This document shows positions 18,609-26,344 of a stretch of 64,000 nucleotides of DNA, in pieces. The DNA comes from Spirochaetota bacterium (GTDB taxonomy: Bacteria; Spirochaetota; Spirochaetia; Treponematales; UBA12059), in contig JAKLDN010000003.1 in the NCBI GenBank assembly GCA_022703505.1, positions 124,001 to 188,000 on the forward strand, read 5' to 3'. The notes beneath the pieces are model-generated. The model saw nothing but the letters and a program-made list of their open reading frames with translations, was not told the DNA's origin and made no database searches. A program made the position numbers and the translations under genes. Position 1 is the stretch's first letter. Each line of letters opens with the position of its first letter.

Positions 18609-20912
18609 ATGAATCCCGATCCCGCCATCCGGGTATTCGAGAGAATTCTCGCGGATCCCGACATAGCTCCCTGCGTCGCCCGGGTCGAGAGGCTCCCCGA
18701 GGCCCCCGGTTCCTTCGCCCCCCTGCCTCCGGACCTCGACGGCCGCCTGGCGGGCGCCCTGGCTCGAAGGGGCATCGAGCGTCTGTATACGCACCAGCGC
18801 GCATCCTGGGACTTGGCGCGGGCCGGCCGGAACTTCGTCGTGGTGACCCCGACGGCCAGCGGCAAGACCCTCTGCTACAACCTCCCGGTCGTACAGGCCC
18901 TCCTGGAAGATCCCTCGGCGCGAGCCCTGTACCTGTTCCCGACCAAGGCCTTGTCCCAGGACCAGCAGGCCGAGTTGAACGAGGTAGCCCTGGGAGGCGA
19001 CCTCCCCGTCAAGATCGCCACCTACGACGGGGACACCCCCAGTTCGGTGCGGGTATCGGCACGGGATACGGGCCGCATCGTCATCACCAATCCGGACATG
19101 CTCCATTCCGGCGTCCTGCCCAACCATGCCAAGTGGTCGCGGTTCTTCTCGGGCCTGCGCTACGTGGTGGTGGACGAGATGCACGGGTATCGGGGCATCT
19201 TCGGCAGCCACGTGGCCAACGTGATCCGGAGGCTCAAACGGATCGCGGCGTTTTACGGTTCGAAACCCTCGTTCATCCTCTGCTCCGCGACCATAGGGAA
19301 CCCCGGGGCGCTCGCGGAACTTCTGGTCGAGGAGCCCGTCGAGACGGTCACCGAGAACGGCGCCCCTCGGGCGGAAAAGCTCGTGGTGTTCTACAATCCG
19401 CCTCTGGTGGATCCCGTACAGGGGATCCGGAAGAGCACGGCCACGGAATCCCAGAAGCTGGCCGTCAAGCTCCTCCGCGCCGGGGTCAAGACCATACTCT
19501 TCGCCCGGTCCCGGCTCCGGGTGGAGCTGATCGCCGGGTACATCAACCAGGAGCTCCGGAACCTCTATACCGACAATTCCGGGATCGTCGTGGAACCCTA
19601 CCGGTCGGGGCTCCTGCCCACGGAGCGCAGGGCCATTGAACGGGGGCTTCGGGACGGTACCGTGCACGGGGTGGTCTCTACGAACGCCCTGGAGCTCGGG
19701 ATCGATATAGGAGGGCTGGACGCCGCGATCATCGCGGGATTCCCCGGGAGCTTCGCCAGTTTCTGGCAGCAGTCCGGGCGGGCGGGGCGCAGGTCCGGCC
19801 TTTCCGCGGCCTTCTTCGTCGCCTCCTCCAGCCCCCTGGACCAGTACATCGTAGCCCACCCGGAATATTTCTTCGGGGCATCCCCGGAATCGGGACGCGT
19901 GGATCCCGCGAACCCCTACGTCTACATGGATCACGTGAAATGCGCCGCCTTCGAGCTTCCCTTCGGGGAGGGCGAGCCCTTCGGGCAGGACGTCGGGGAA
20001 GCCCTGGCCTACCTGGCCGAGGACGGCATCGTCCGCAAGGCCGGCGGTCGCTGGCACTGGTCCTCCTCGGGCTATCCCAGCGAAGAGATCTCCCTGCGCT
20101 CCGCGGCCTCGGACAACGTGGTGATCGTGGACGCCACGGAGGGAAGGAACCGGGTGATCGGCGAGATGGACCGGCCCAGCGCCAAGGAGCTCGTCTACGA
20201 CGACGCCGTGTACATACACCGGGGGCGCCAGTATGTCGTCCTCAAGCTGGACCTGGAGAACCGCCTGTGCAAGGTGGAGGAACGGGAGGTCAACTACTAC
20301 ACGGACGCGGTCGTCAAGACGGACATCAAGGTGCTTTCCGAGGATGCCCGGGGCGAGTCGGCCGGCCACGGATGGGTCCTGTCGGACATCCTGGTCCGGT
20401 CGGAGGCGGAGAGGTTCAAGAAACTCCGATTCCATACCCACGAAAACGTGGGATACGGGGACATACATCTCCCTCCGGAGGAGATGCAGACCAGGGGCCT
20501 CGCCGTGCTCTTTCCGCCGGAGACCTCCGCGGGGACAGAGCTTGAAAAGAGGGACATCGCCTTCCGGGCGGCCGTGCTGTCCGGCATGTCCCACCTGATC
20601 CGCAGGATCGCCCCGGCTTTCTTGATGTGCGATCCCAGGGACATCGGGGCCGCCGAGCGGGCCCGGGATGACCATTTCGGGGTTCCCGCTTTGTACCTCT
20701 ATGACCAATACCCGGGGGGGACGGGGCTCGCGGAGGCGCTCCGGGAGCTGCTCCCGAAGGTGTTCCGGGCGGCCCTGGAGACGGTCGAGCTCTGTCCCTG
20801 CGGGGGCGGCTGCCCTTCCTGCATCGGGGTGGACTTTTCGGACGGACGGACAGCCCTGGACGGACGGGAAGTCAAGACCGGGGTCGAACGGCTCCTGGCG
20901 GCGTCCGCCTAG
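18609..20912 (+). CDS. mrfA: MrfA-type DEAH helicase with DUF1998 zinc domain
   Basis: Superfamily 2 helicase of the YprA/MrfA family, which in Bacillus subtilis repairs mitomycin C damage with MrfB. The 767 residues contain Walker A TPTASGKT (80-87), DEMH (189-192), the motif III-like CSATIGNPG and the C-terminal helicase region with QSGRAGRR. The DUF1998 domain ends in a cysteine cluster C729, C731, C735 and C738 (ELCPCGGGCPSC), a probable metal site. Its third-position partner is the next gene, three bases downstream. Two dispersed 11-mers lie inside, and one encodes the first Cys of the cluster. No Shine-Dalgarno is clear at this ATG. Confidence 0.88.
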   Translation: MNPDPAIRVFERILADPDIAPCVARVERLPEAPGSFAPLPPDLDGRLAGALARRGIERLYTHQRASWDLARAGRNFVVVTPTASGKTLCYNLPVVQALLEDPSARALYLFPTKALSQDQQAELNEVALGGDLPVKIATYDGDTPSSVRVSARDTGRIVITNPDMLHSGVLPNHAKWSRFFSGLRYVVVDEMHGYRGIFGSHVANVIRRLKRIAAFYGSKPSFILCSATIGNPGALAELLVEEPVETVTENGAPRAEKLVVFYNPPLVDPVQGIRKSTATESQKLAVKLLRAGVKTILFARSRLRVELIAGYINQELRNLYTDNSGIVVEPYRSGLLPTERRAIERGLRDGTVHGVVSTNALELGIDIGGLDAAIIAGFPGSFASFWQQSGRAGRRSGLSAAFFVASSSPLDQYIVAHPEYFFGASPESGRVDPANPYVYMDHVKCAAFELPFGEGEPFGQDVGEALAYLAEDGIVRKAGGRWHWSSSGYPSEEISLRSAASDNVVIVDATEGRNRVIGEMDRPSAKELVYDDAVYIHRGRQYVVLKLDLENRLCKVEEREVNYYTDAVVKTDIKVLSEDARGESAGHGWVLSDILVRSEAERFKKLRFHTHENVGYGDIHLPPEEMQTRGLAVLFPPETSAGTELEKRDIAFRAAVLSGMSHLIRRIAPAFLMCDPRDIGAAERARDDHFGVPALYLYDQYPGGTGLAEALRELLPKVFRAALETVELCPCGGGCPSCIGVDFSDGRTALDGREVKTGVERLLAASA
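20532..20542 (+). repeat. Dispersed 11-mer in the mrfA-like gene
   Basis: Read A-G-T-E-L-E. Forms an inverted pair with the copy 256 bases on. Confidence 0.8.
20788..20798 (-). repeat. Dispersed 11-mer encoding a zinc-cluster cysteine
   Basis: Read E-L-C-P in the DUF1998 cysteine cluster of the mrfA-like gene; the Cys is the first of the cluster. Confidence 0.8.
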
Positions 20913-20915
20913 GAA

Positions 20916-22157
20916 ATGGCAGGAACCCTGAGATCCCGGCTCGCCCGGGCGCGGGAGCTCGCCCAGGCGGCCCGGGAACCTTGGGCGGACGAGAGGAAGG
21001 AGGTCTCCGGCCCGACGGGGGCGTCACTCTCCGCACAACTCTCCGGTTGGAGTCAATTTGCACCCTTCGTCCTGACCCGTACGATTCGTCGCGGCAATCC
21101 GCTCCCGGAAACCCTCGACCTTCGGCCGTATCTATCAAGGGCGGCGATACGCGTCCCGGACGATAACGAGCCGGGCCGCTTGGCGACCACTCCGGAGTCC
21201 TGCCGCATCCCGGCGGGCCGCCTGCTTTTCCTGGACCTCGAGACCACGGGCCTATCCGGAGGGGCGGGAACGATCGCCTTCCTGGCGGGGCTCGGGAGGG
21301 TCGTCCCCGGAGGAGAGGCCGAAGGCTTCGAGATCCGCCAGTACCTGCTCATCGACTACCCCGGCGAGGACGCCTTCCTGGATGCCCTATTGGGCGCACT
21401 CGTCTCGGAAACGGTGCTGGCCTCGTATAACGGTCGTTCCTTCGACGAGCCCCTTCTTCGCACCCGCTGCATCCTGAACCGCAAGCACTGGCCTCCGCAT
21501 CCCCATGCGGATTTTCTTCCGGCGGCTCGGAGACTCTGGCGGAAGCGGTTCCCGGACTGCTCCCTCGGGACCCTGGAAGCCCTGATGCTGAAGAGGCAGC
21601 GTTCCCTGGACGTTCCCGGCGCCCGCATCCCGGAAATCTGGTTTGAATACGCGAAACGGGGATCCCATCCCTTGATGGAAGCCGTTCTGGAGCACAACGC
21701 CGCCGACGTGGAGTCCCTGGCGGCGATTGCAGCGGAATGCGCCCGGACGTACGCGAATCCCGTAGATGCCCGGGATTGCGACCGAACGGCCCTGGGGACT
21801 CTCTGGCTAAAACTCCAGCCGGATACGGGCCGAGCCGTGCTCGAGCGGGCCTTCGAAGAAGGGGAAGAACGAGCGGGATGGATGTTGTTGCGACACTATC
21901 GCAGGAACGGGGTTTGGGCGGAGTACCGCCGAGTTCTTTCAGCTCTGTCCCCGGGTTGGGATTCCTGGATCGAACGAGCCAAGGATGCCGAGCACAGGCT
22001 CGGCGACCCTCGGGCCGCCCTGCAGGCCGCCCGGAGCGCCCGGGTTTTCGCCGCGGATACGGAGCTCAGGGAACACCTTGAGCTCCGTATCCGGAGACTG
22101 ACACGAAAGACGGCCGCTATACGGCAGCGGGAAGATCGTACAAGCCGCCCGCGTTGA
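20916..22157 (+). CDS. mrfB: MrfB-type RNase H-fold exonuclease
   Basis: Matches the YprB/MrfB family, a DnaQ-like exonuclease working with MrfA. The first acidic motif is FLDLETTGLSGGAG (D107, E109), followed by FLAGLG, then SYNGRSFDEPLLRTR (second acidic residue) and the EHNAADVESLAAIA segment (third motif). After about residue 285 comes a helical TPR-like tail that holds one dispersed word (S-A-L-S-P). Total 413 residues. It forms an operon with mrfA and overlaps the convergent rhodanese gene by 41 bases at the 3' end. Confidence 0.85.
   Translation: MAGTLRSRLARARELAQAAREPWADERKEVSGPTGASLSAQLSGWSQFAPFVLTRTIRRGNPLPETLDLRPYLSRAAIRVPDDNEPGRLATTPESCRIPAGRLLFLDLETTGLSGGAGTIAFLAGLGRVVPGGEAEGFEIRQYLLIDYPGEDAFLDALLGALVSETVLASYNGRSFDEPLLRTRCILNRKHWPPHPHADFLPAARRLWRKRFPDCSLGTLEALMLKRQRSLDVPGARIPEIWFEYAKRGSHPLMEAVLEHNAADVESLAAIAAECARTYANPVDARDCDRTALGTLWLKLQPDTGRAVLERAFEEGEERAGWMLLRHYRRNGVWAEYRRVLSALSPGWDSWIERAKDAEHRLGDPRAALQAARSARVFAADTELREHLELRIRRLTRKTAAIRQREDRTSRPR
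21941..21951 (-). repeat. Dispersed 11-mer in the mrfB-like gene
   Basis: Read S-A-L-S-P in the helical tail. Confidence 0.8.
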
Positions 22158-22392
22158 CCACATCGGGATACCCCGATGCCTTGAGGATGCGCGCGGCATA
22201 GGCGCTCCGGGCGCCCGAAGCGCAGTACACGATCACGCTCCTGTCCTTGGGGATCTCGGAGAGGCGGTACGGGAGTTCGTTGACGGGTATGCAAATCGCG
22301 TTGGGGTAGTGCTCGTCGTCGAATTCCTCGAGGGTCCGTACGTCGAGAATGAAGGCACCCGACGCGATCTTGTCTTGAACGATGTTGGCCAT
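22117..22392 (-). CDS. Single-domain rhodanese
   Basis: Sulfurtransferase of 91 residues with FILDVRTLEEFDDEHY and the active-site loop VIVYCASGARSAYAA; the catalytic Cys is present. It likely carries persulfide sulfur. The second of two close ATGs (22392) is preferred because GGAG lies six bases upstream. It lies 34 bases downstream of the CoA-disulfide-reductase fusion on the same strand, and the two are presumably one transcript. It may supply the thiol that the fused rhodanese domain lacks. Confidence 0.88.
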   Translation of the reverse strand: MANIVQDKIASGAFILDVRTLEEFDDEHYPNAICIPVNELPYRLSEIPKDRSVIVYCASGARSAYAARILKASGYPDVVNAGGLYDLPAAV

Positions 22393-22426
22393 GGTCATCT
22401 CCTTTTCTGCGTTTCTCGTTTGTCGT

Positions 22427-24100
22427 TCATTCGGCCCACCGGAGCCCCGGTTGGAGGGACAGAGCTGCCATTCCTCCGGAAATGTTCCAAACCCGCTCGA
22501 ATCCCCGCTGTCTAAGTTGCCGAAGGGCTATGTGGCTCTCGAACCCGGCCTTGGACAGCAACAGTATGTCCCGGTCCTTGGGAAGTTCATCCAGCCTGTC
22601 GCGGAGTTCGTCCACGGGAAGGTGCAGGGAAGCCTGGACGGAACCCTTCGCGTATTCCCCGTACGTACGCACATCCACCAATAAAACCTCTCCCTGGCCC
22701 AGAGCATCCGCGGCCTGCCGGGCGGACCGTGCGGGCGAGTACCCGGACAGGTCGTTCTGGGCGGCGTAGGCGGCCATGTTGATAGGGTCGTTGGCAGAGT
22801 TGTAGGGGGGGGCATAGGCAAGATCCAGTTCGGCCAAATCGTCCACGGTCAGCCCGCCCGCCAGGGCCGTCGCCAGGGCGTCGATGCGCTTGTCCGCCCC
22901 TTCCCGTCCGTAGGCCTGGCCGCCCAGAAGCCGACCGTCGGCACGGTCGAAGACTAACTTCAGGAAGAGGTCCTCGTAGCCGGGGTAGTAGGTGACGTGG
23001 TGGGCCTTGGACACCGTCGAGGTGCCGACATCAAACCCCGCGGCGGACGCTGCCTTTTCGGACAAGCCCGTCATGGCGAAGGTCTCCTCCATGGACTTGA
23101 AGACGCTGGACCCGAGGGCGCCGCGATAGGTCAGGGAACCCCCCAGGGCGTTCGTAGCGGCGATACGGCCTTGCCGGTTGGCGGGACCCGCCAGGGGGAT
23201 CCTCACGCGCCGGCCGCCGACCCGGTGGGCGATTTCAACCATATCCCCGGCGGCCCAGATGTGGGGATCGCCGGTTCGGAGCCCCTCGTCCACGGATACC
23301 CCGCCGGAGGAACCGATTTCCAGTCCCGCGGCTTTGGCCAGCTCCGTATTCGGCCGGACCCCCGCGGATACCAGGACGATTCCTGCCGGGACTTCCGATC
23401 CATCATCCAGAAGGACCGTCCTCGAGGAAACATCCACGGACCGGACGGAACGCCCCGTGAAGACCCGGGCACCCGCAGCCTCGTAGGATCTCCGGATCAA
23501 CATTCCAAACTCGGGGTCCGCCGGGGGCATCAGGGTCTCGGTCAATTCGACGATGGAAGTAGCCAGTCCGCGTTTCAAGAAGGCTTCCGCGGCTTCGAGG
23601 CCGATGAATCCTCCGCCGATGACGACTGCGCTGGAAGGCTTTTCGGTCTCTACAAACTTGTGGACCGCGTCCATGTCGGGAATCGTCCAGAGTTTGAATA
23701 CGTTCGGGGAGTCAAGCCCACGGATGGACGGGAAGACCGGCGTACCACCCTGAGCCAGGATGAGGGAGTCGTACGTAAGGTCCGACTCCCCCTCGGGGCC
23801 TCGGACTCGGACCTTCCGGGCTGCTCGATCGAGGGACAGAGCTTCCGTTTCAAGCAAGACCGTGACTCGGTATCTCGAGAAAAAGCCCTCCGGGGTCTGC
23901 AGGATGAGGGCGGAGCGTTTTGGGATGTCCCGGGAGATGAAGTAAGGGAGCCCGCAGTTCGCGAAGGAGACGTACCGTCCCTTCTCCACGATTGTAATCT
24001 CGGCGGTTTCGTCCAGCCTCCGGGCTCGGGCCGCGGCGGTTGCTCCCGCGGCCACTCCTCCGATAATCAGGATTTTTTTGCCGTTTGTGATTTGCTCCAT
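22427..24100 (-). CDS. CoA-disulfide-reductase-type flavoprotein fused to a degenerate rhodanese domain
   Basis: Pyridine nucleotide-disulfide oxidoreductase of 557 residues. FAD-binding IIGGVAAGATAAARARR is at the N-terminus, the redox Cys C49 is in SFANCGLPYF, the NAD-binding VVIGGGFIGLEAAE is at about 157, and the second FAD motif is HIWAAGDM. Residues 460-557 form a rhodanese domain, but the loop reads LLLSKAG, with Ser where the catalytic Cys should be. The family handles CoA persulfide/polysulfide or CoA disulfide. GGAGG precedes the ATG. Two dispersed words lie inside, including one at the C-terminus. Its promoter carries an operator-like spacer. Confidence 0.87.
   Translation of the reverse strand: MEQITNGKKILIIGGVAAGATAAARARRLDETAEITIVEKGRYVSFANCGLPYFISRDIPKRSALILQTPEGFFSRYRVTVLLETEALSLDRAARKVRVRGPEGESDLTYDSLILAQGGTPVFPSIRGLDSPNVFKLWTIPDMDAVHKFVETEKPSSAVVIGGGFIGLEAAEAFLKRGLATSIVELTETLMPPADPEFGMLIRRSYEAAGARVFTGRSVRSVDVSSRTVLLDDGSEVPAGIVLVSAGVRPNTELAKAAGLEIGSSGGVSVDEGLRTGDPHIWAAGDMVEIAHRVGGRRVRIPLAGPANRQGRIAATNALGGSLTYRGALGSSVFKSMEETFAMTGLSEKAASAAGFDVGTSTVSKAHHVTYYPGYEDLFLKLVFDRADGRLLGGQAYGREGADKRIDALATALAGGLTVDDLAELDLAYAPPYNSANDPINMAAYAAQNDLSGYSPARSARQAADALGQGEVLLVDVRTYGEYAKGSVQASLHLPVDELRDRLDELPKDRDILLLSKAGFESHIALRQLRQRGFERVWNISGGMAALSLQPGLRWAE
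22456..22466 (+). repeat. Dispersed 11-mer at the end of the CoA-disulfide-reductase fusion
   Basis: In the minus-strand gene it is read A-A-L-S-L-Q near the C-terminus. Confidence 0.8.
23833..23843 (+). repeat. Dispersed 11-mer in the CoA-disulfide-reductase fusion
   Basis: In the minus-strand gene it is read E-A-L-S-L-D at the start of a beta strand. Confidence 0.8.
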
Positions 24101-24123
24101 ATTTGCCTCCGCCGTCGACTCTT

Positions 24124-24152
24124 ATAATATATATAAAACAATATATAGTCAA
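24124..24152 (-). promoter_or_regulatory. Promoter of the CoA-disulfide-reductase gene with operator-like spacer
   Basis: On the minus strand TTGACT, 17 bases and TATTAT. The spacer is nearly symmetrical (TATAT-AAAACA-ATATA on the plus strand), as expected for a repressor site. An ArsR-type regulator, not adjacent, is at 50.3 kb. Confidence 0.7.
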
Positions 24153-24217
24153 TAATGATTTCCATGGGAGCAGGAAACGCATTAGGATAGAACCATCTGG
24201 TTCTCCAAGGATGGCCT

Positions 24218-25957
24218 ATGGATGCGAAGGGCGAAATGGAAAAACAGATCAGTTTCCTATATCGCGATACCGGGAAGGACCCGGAGGCGAAGGTATTGAT
24301 CGATCAGGTGCTGGCGCGGCACAGGGACGGACTCCGGAATACAGACGCCCATCGCAAGGGATCGGAACCGACACTACTCTCGGAGGGAGATGTATTCCTC
24401 ATAACGTATGGAAATACCCTGGAAGGGCGAACGGGTGAGGTTCCCCTGGCCGCGCTGAGGCGTTTCGCGGAAAGACGGCTCTCCGGCGTGATCTCCTATA
24501 TTCACATCCTGCCCTTTTTCCCCTTCTCCTCGGATGACGGCTTCTCCGTGATGGATTACAGAGCGGTCGATCCGGATCTGGGGGGGTGGGAGGAGGTCGG
24601 CGCGCTGGGGAAGAACTTCCGGCTGGTCTTCGACCTCGTGATCAACCATGCGAGTTCTCAAGGGATTTGGTTCCAGGGGTTCCTGAAGGGGGATCCGAAG
24701 TATGAAGGATGGTTCCTCACTCGGCCGAAAGGATACGACGCATCACGGGTGGTGCGTCCACGTACCCATCCCCTCCTGACACCCTACGTTCGGACCGACG
24801 GCTCCAGGGTACATGTCTGGACGACCTTCAGCGAGGACCAGGTCGACCTGGATTTCTCCGATCCCGAGGTGCTCGCGGAAATGTTGGACGTTTTCCTGGA
24901 CTATGTGGAAAAGGGTGCCCGGATCGTGCGACTGGATGCCATCGCCTACCTTTGGAAGGAGGATGGCCATCCCTGCCTCCATCACCCCCGGACCCACGCT
25001 GTGGTAAAACTCTTCCGGGCCGTCGTGGACGCCCTCGAATTGGACGTCCGCCTGCTCACGGAGACCAACGTGCCTCATCCGGAAAATGTCGCGTACTTCG
25101 GGTCCGGAGATGAAGCCCACCTTGTATACAATTTCGCCTTGCCCCCCCTGACCCTCCATGCCTTCGCAACCGGGGACGCAAGTCATCTTTCCGCCTGGGC
25201 TCAGGACCTCCGCGCTCCTTCCGGCTGCGCATTTCTTAATTTTCTCGCTTCCCATGACGGTATCGGACTTACACCCGCCCGGGGACTTGTGGACGAGGCG
25301 GCTTTCCGACAGACCTTGGACAAGGCGCTTAGGCGAGGATGCCTGATTTCCTACAAGGCGACACCGGATGGGCCGGTACCGTACGAGTTGAACGCTTCCT
25401 GGTTCGACGCGATAGCGGATCCCGATCTGCCGGAGGACCTGCGGATCCAGGCTCATCTAGCCAGCCATGCGATCGCTGCGTCCCTGGACGGCATGCCCGC
25501 AGTGTACATCCATAGCCTCCTGGGCACGCCGAATTGGGCTGAAGGCCCGGTTGTCCGGGGGTACAACAGGGCGATCAACCGTCGGGTTCTGGACTTGAAT
25601 ACCGTCGAGTCAACCTTCAAGGACCCCGGAAGCCGGCCTTCCCGGTGCCTGTCCGGCTTCCGCTCGCTGTACAGTTGCCGGGGCCGGGAACCGGCTCTGG
25701 CCCCGGGGGCGCCGTCCCGGGTACTATCCCGGGACGGCCCCGTGTTCTCCATCCTCAGGGGCGGGCCGGAGAAGCGTATCCTTTGCGCAGTAAATGTGAG
25801 CCCGCGACCCGCCCGGTTCGAAACCGGGACAAACCTAGGTCTTCCGGGAAGGCCCTACGACCCGATCACAGGAGAAGTAATTTCCTGGCCTTGCGGTTCA
25901 GCCTACCTTGATCTGCCACCCTATGGCGTGATCTGGCTTCCCTTGGATCCGCCTTGA
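24218..25957 (+). CDS. GH13 sugar phosphorylase (sucrose/glucosylglycerate phosphorylase-like)
   Basis: Alpha-glucosyl phosphorylase of the GH13 subfamily 18 type, 579 residues. The beta/alpha barrel has HILPFFPFSSDDGFSVMDY, DLVINHAS, the nucleophile D240 (RIVRLDAIAYLWK), acid/base E282 (LLTETNVPH) and stabiliser D347 (ASHDGIGLTP). It cleaves an alpha-glucoside with phosphate to give glucose 1-phosphate, which could feed glgC upstream. The long insert and HDGIGLTPARG resemble YcjM-type glucosylglycerate phosphorylase, but sucrose or sucrose-6-phosphate are possible. The start may instead be the ATG six codons on (24236); ribosome sites are weak at both. Confidence 0.82.
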   Translation: MDAKGEMEKQISFLYRDTGKDPEAKVLIDQVLARHRDGLRNTDAHRKGSEPTLLSEGDVFLITYGNTLEGRTGEVPLAALRRFAERRLSGVISYIHILPFFPFSSDDGFSVMDYRAVDPDLGGWEEVGALGKNFRLVFDLVINHASSQGIWFQGFLKGDPKYEGWFLTRPKGYDASRVVRPRTHPLLTPYVRTDGSRVHVWTTFSEDQVDLDFSDPEVLAEMLDVFLDYVEKGARIVRLDAIAYLWKEDGHPCLHHPRTHAVVKLFRAVVDALELDVRLLTETNVPHPENVAYFGSGDEAHLVYNFALPPLTLHAFATGDASHLSAWAQDLRAPSGCAFLNFLASHDGIGLTPARGLVDEAAFRQTLDKALRRGCLISYKATPDGPVPYELNASWFDAIADPDLPEDLRIQAHLASHAIAASLDGMPAVYIHSLLGTPNWAEGPVVRGYNRAINRRVLDLNTVESTFKDPGSRPSRCLSGFRSLYSCRGREPALAPGAPSRVLSRDGPVFSILRGGPEKRILCAVNVSPRPARFETGTNLGLPGRPYDPITGEVISWPCGSAYLDLPPYGVIWLPLDPP

Positions 25958-25983
25958 CAGACCTCGGGGTTTCCCGGTATTTT
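25954..25983 (+). promoter_or_regulatory. Probable promoter for tRNA-Gly
   Basis: TTGACA, an 18-base spacer and TATTTT, overlapping the end of the GH13 gene and reading toward the tRNA. Confidence 0.6.
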
Positions 25984-26002
25984 CTTGTGCGTATAACGAG
26001 TT

Positions 26003-26014
26003 GCGCCGGTCGTA
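26003..26014 (+). repeat. Copy of the tRNA-Gly 5' end
   Basis: GCGCCGGTCGTA repeats the first 12 bases of the tRNA gene 89 bases upstream of it, in the same orientation; similarity then ends. It may be a remnant of a second tRNA or of a rearrangement. Confidence 0.5.
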
Positions 26015-26091
26015 CGCCGAGCGTCCGAAGGGCGCGAGATGAACGGACGGCAACCATGTTTCCCGCGCGGCATAATCCGCGCACGACAATC

Positions 26092-26163
26092 GCGCCGGTC
26101 GTATAACGGCTATTACCCCAGCCTTCCAAGCTGGAGACGAGGGTTCGACTCCCTTTCGGCGCT
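26092..26163 (+). tRNA. tRNA-Gly (anticodon UCC)
   Basis: 72 bases that fold as a cloverleaf. The acceptor stem GCGCCGG pairs with TCGGCGC with one G-T pair at the inner end, the anticodon stem CCAGC/GCTGG encloses CTTCCAA with TCC at 26125-26127, and the T arm is AGGGTTCGACTCCCT. The D arm resembles that of Escherichia coli glyT. The discriminator base is T, as expected for glycine. CCA is not encoded. A strong terminator follows at once. Confidence 0.95.
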
Positions 26164-26168
26164 ATTCA

Positions 26169-26200
26169 AGAAGGCCCGCCTATGGCGGGCCTTCTTGTTT
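26169..26200 (+). terminator. Intrinsic terminator after tRNA-Gly
   Basis: AAGGCCCGCC and GGCGGGCCTT form a perfect stem with a TAT loop, extended by AG/CT, then CTTGTTT. Confidence 0.88.
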
Positions 26201-26289
26201 CCTGGACGGAAAGGAGTCGATCCGAAGAACCTCTGTGAGCTAGCGAGCGAGAGGCGCATGAACACCGAAAGTTTCTGTGGAAGCTTCAA

Positions 26290-26300
26290 GGGACAGAGCT
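26290..26300 (+). repeat. Dispersed 11-mer upstream of the RAYT gene
   Basis: 45 bases before the RAYT start, next to the palindrome GAAGCTTC. No matching copy lies within 100 bases downstream of the gene. Confidence 0.85.
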
Positions 26301-26344
26301 TGATCGATGCAAGCGAAATTAAGAATCCCGGACGGATAAGAGGT

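Noticed and set aside
26039-26344. Upstream extension of the RAYT reading frame
   Set aside because: It would run across the tRNA-Gly gene and its terminator; RAYT alignment starts at 26345.
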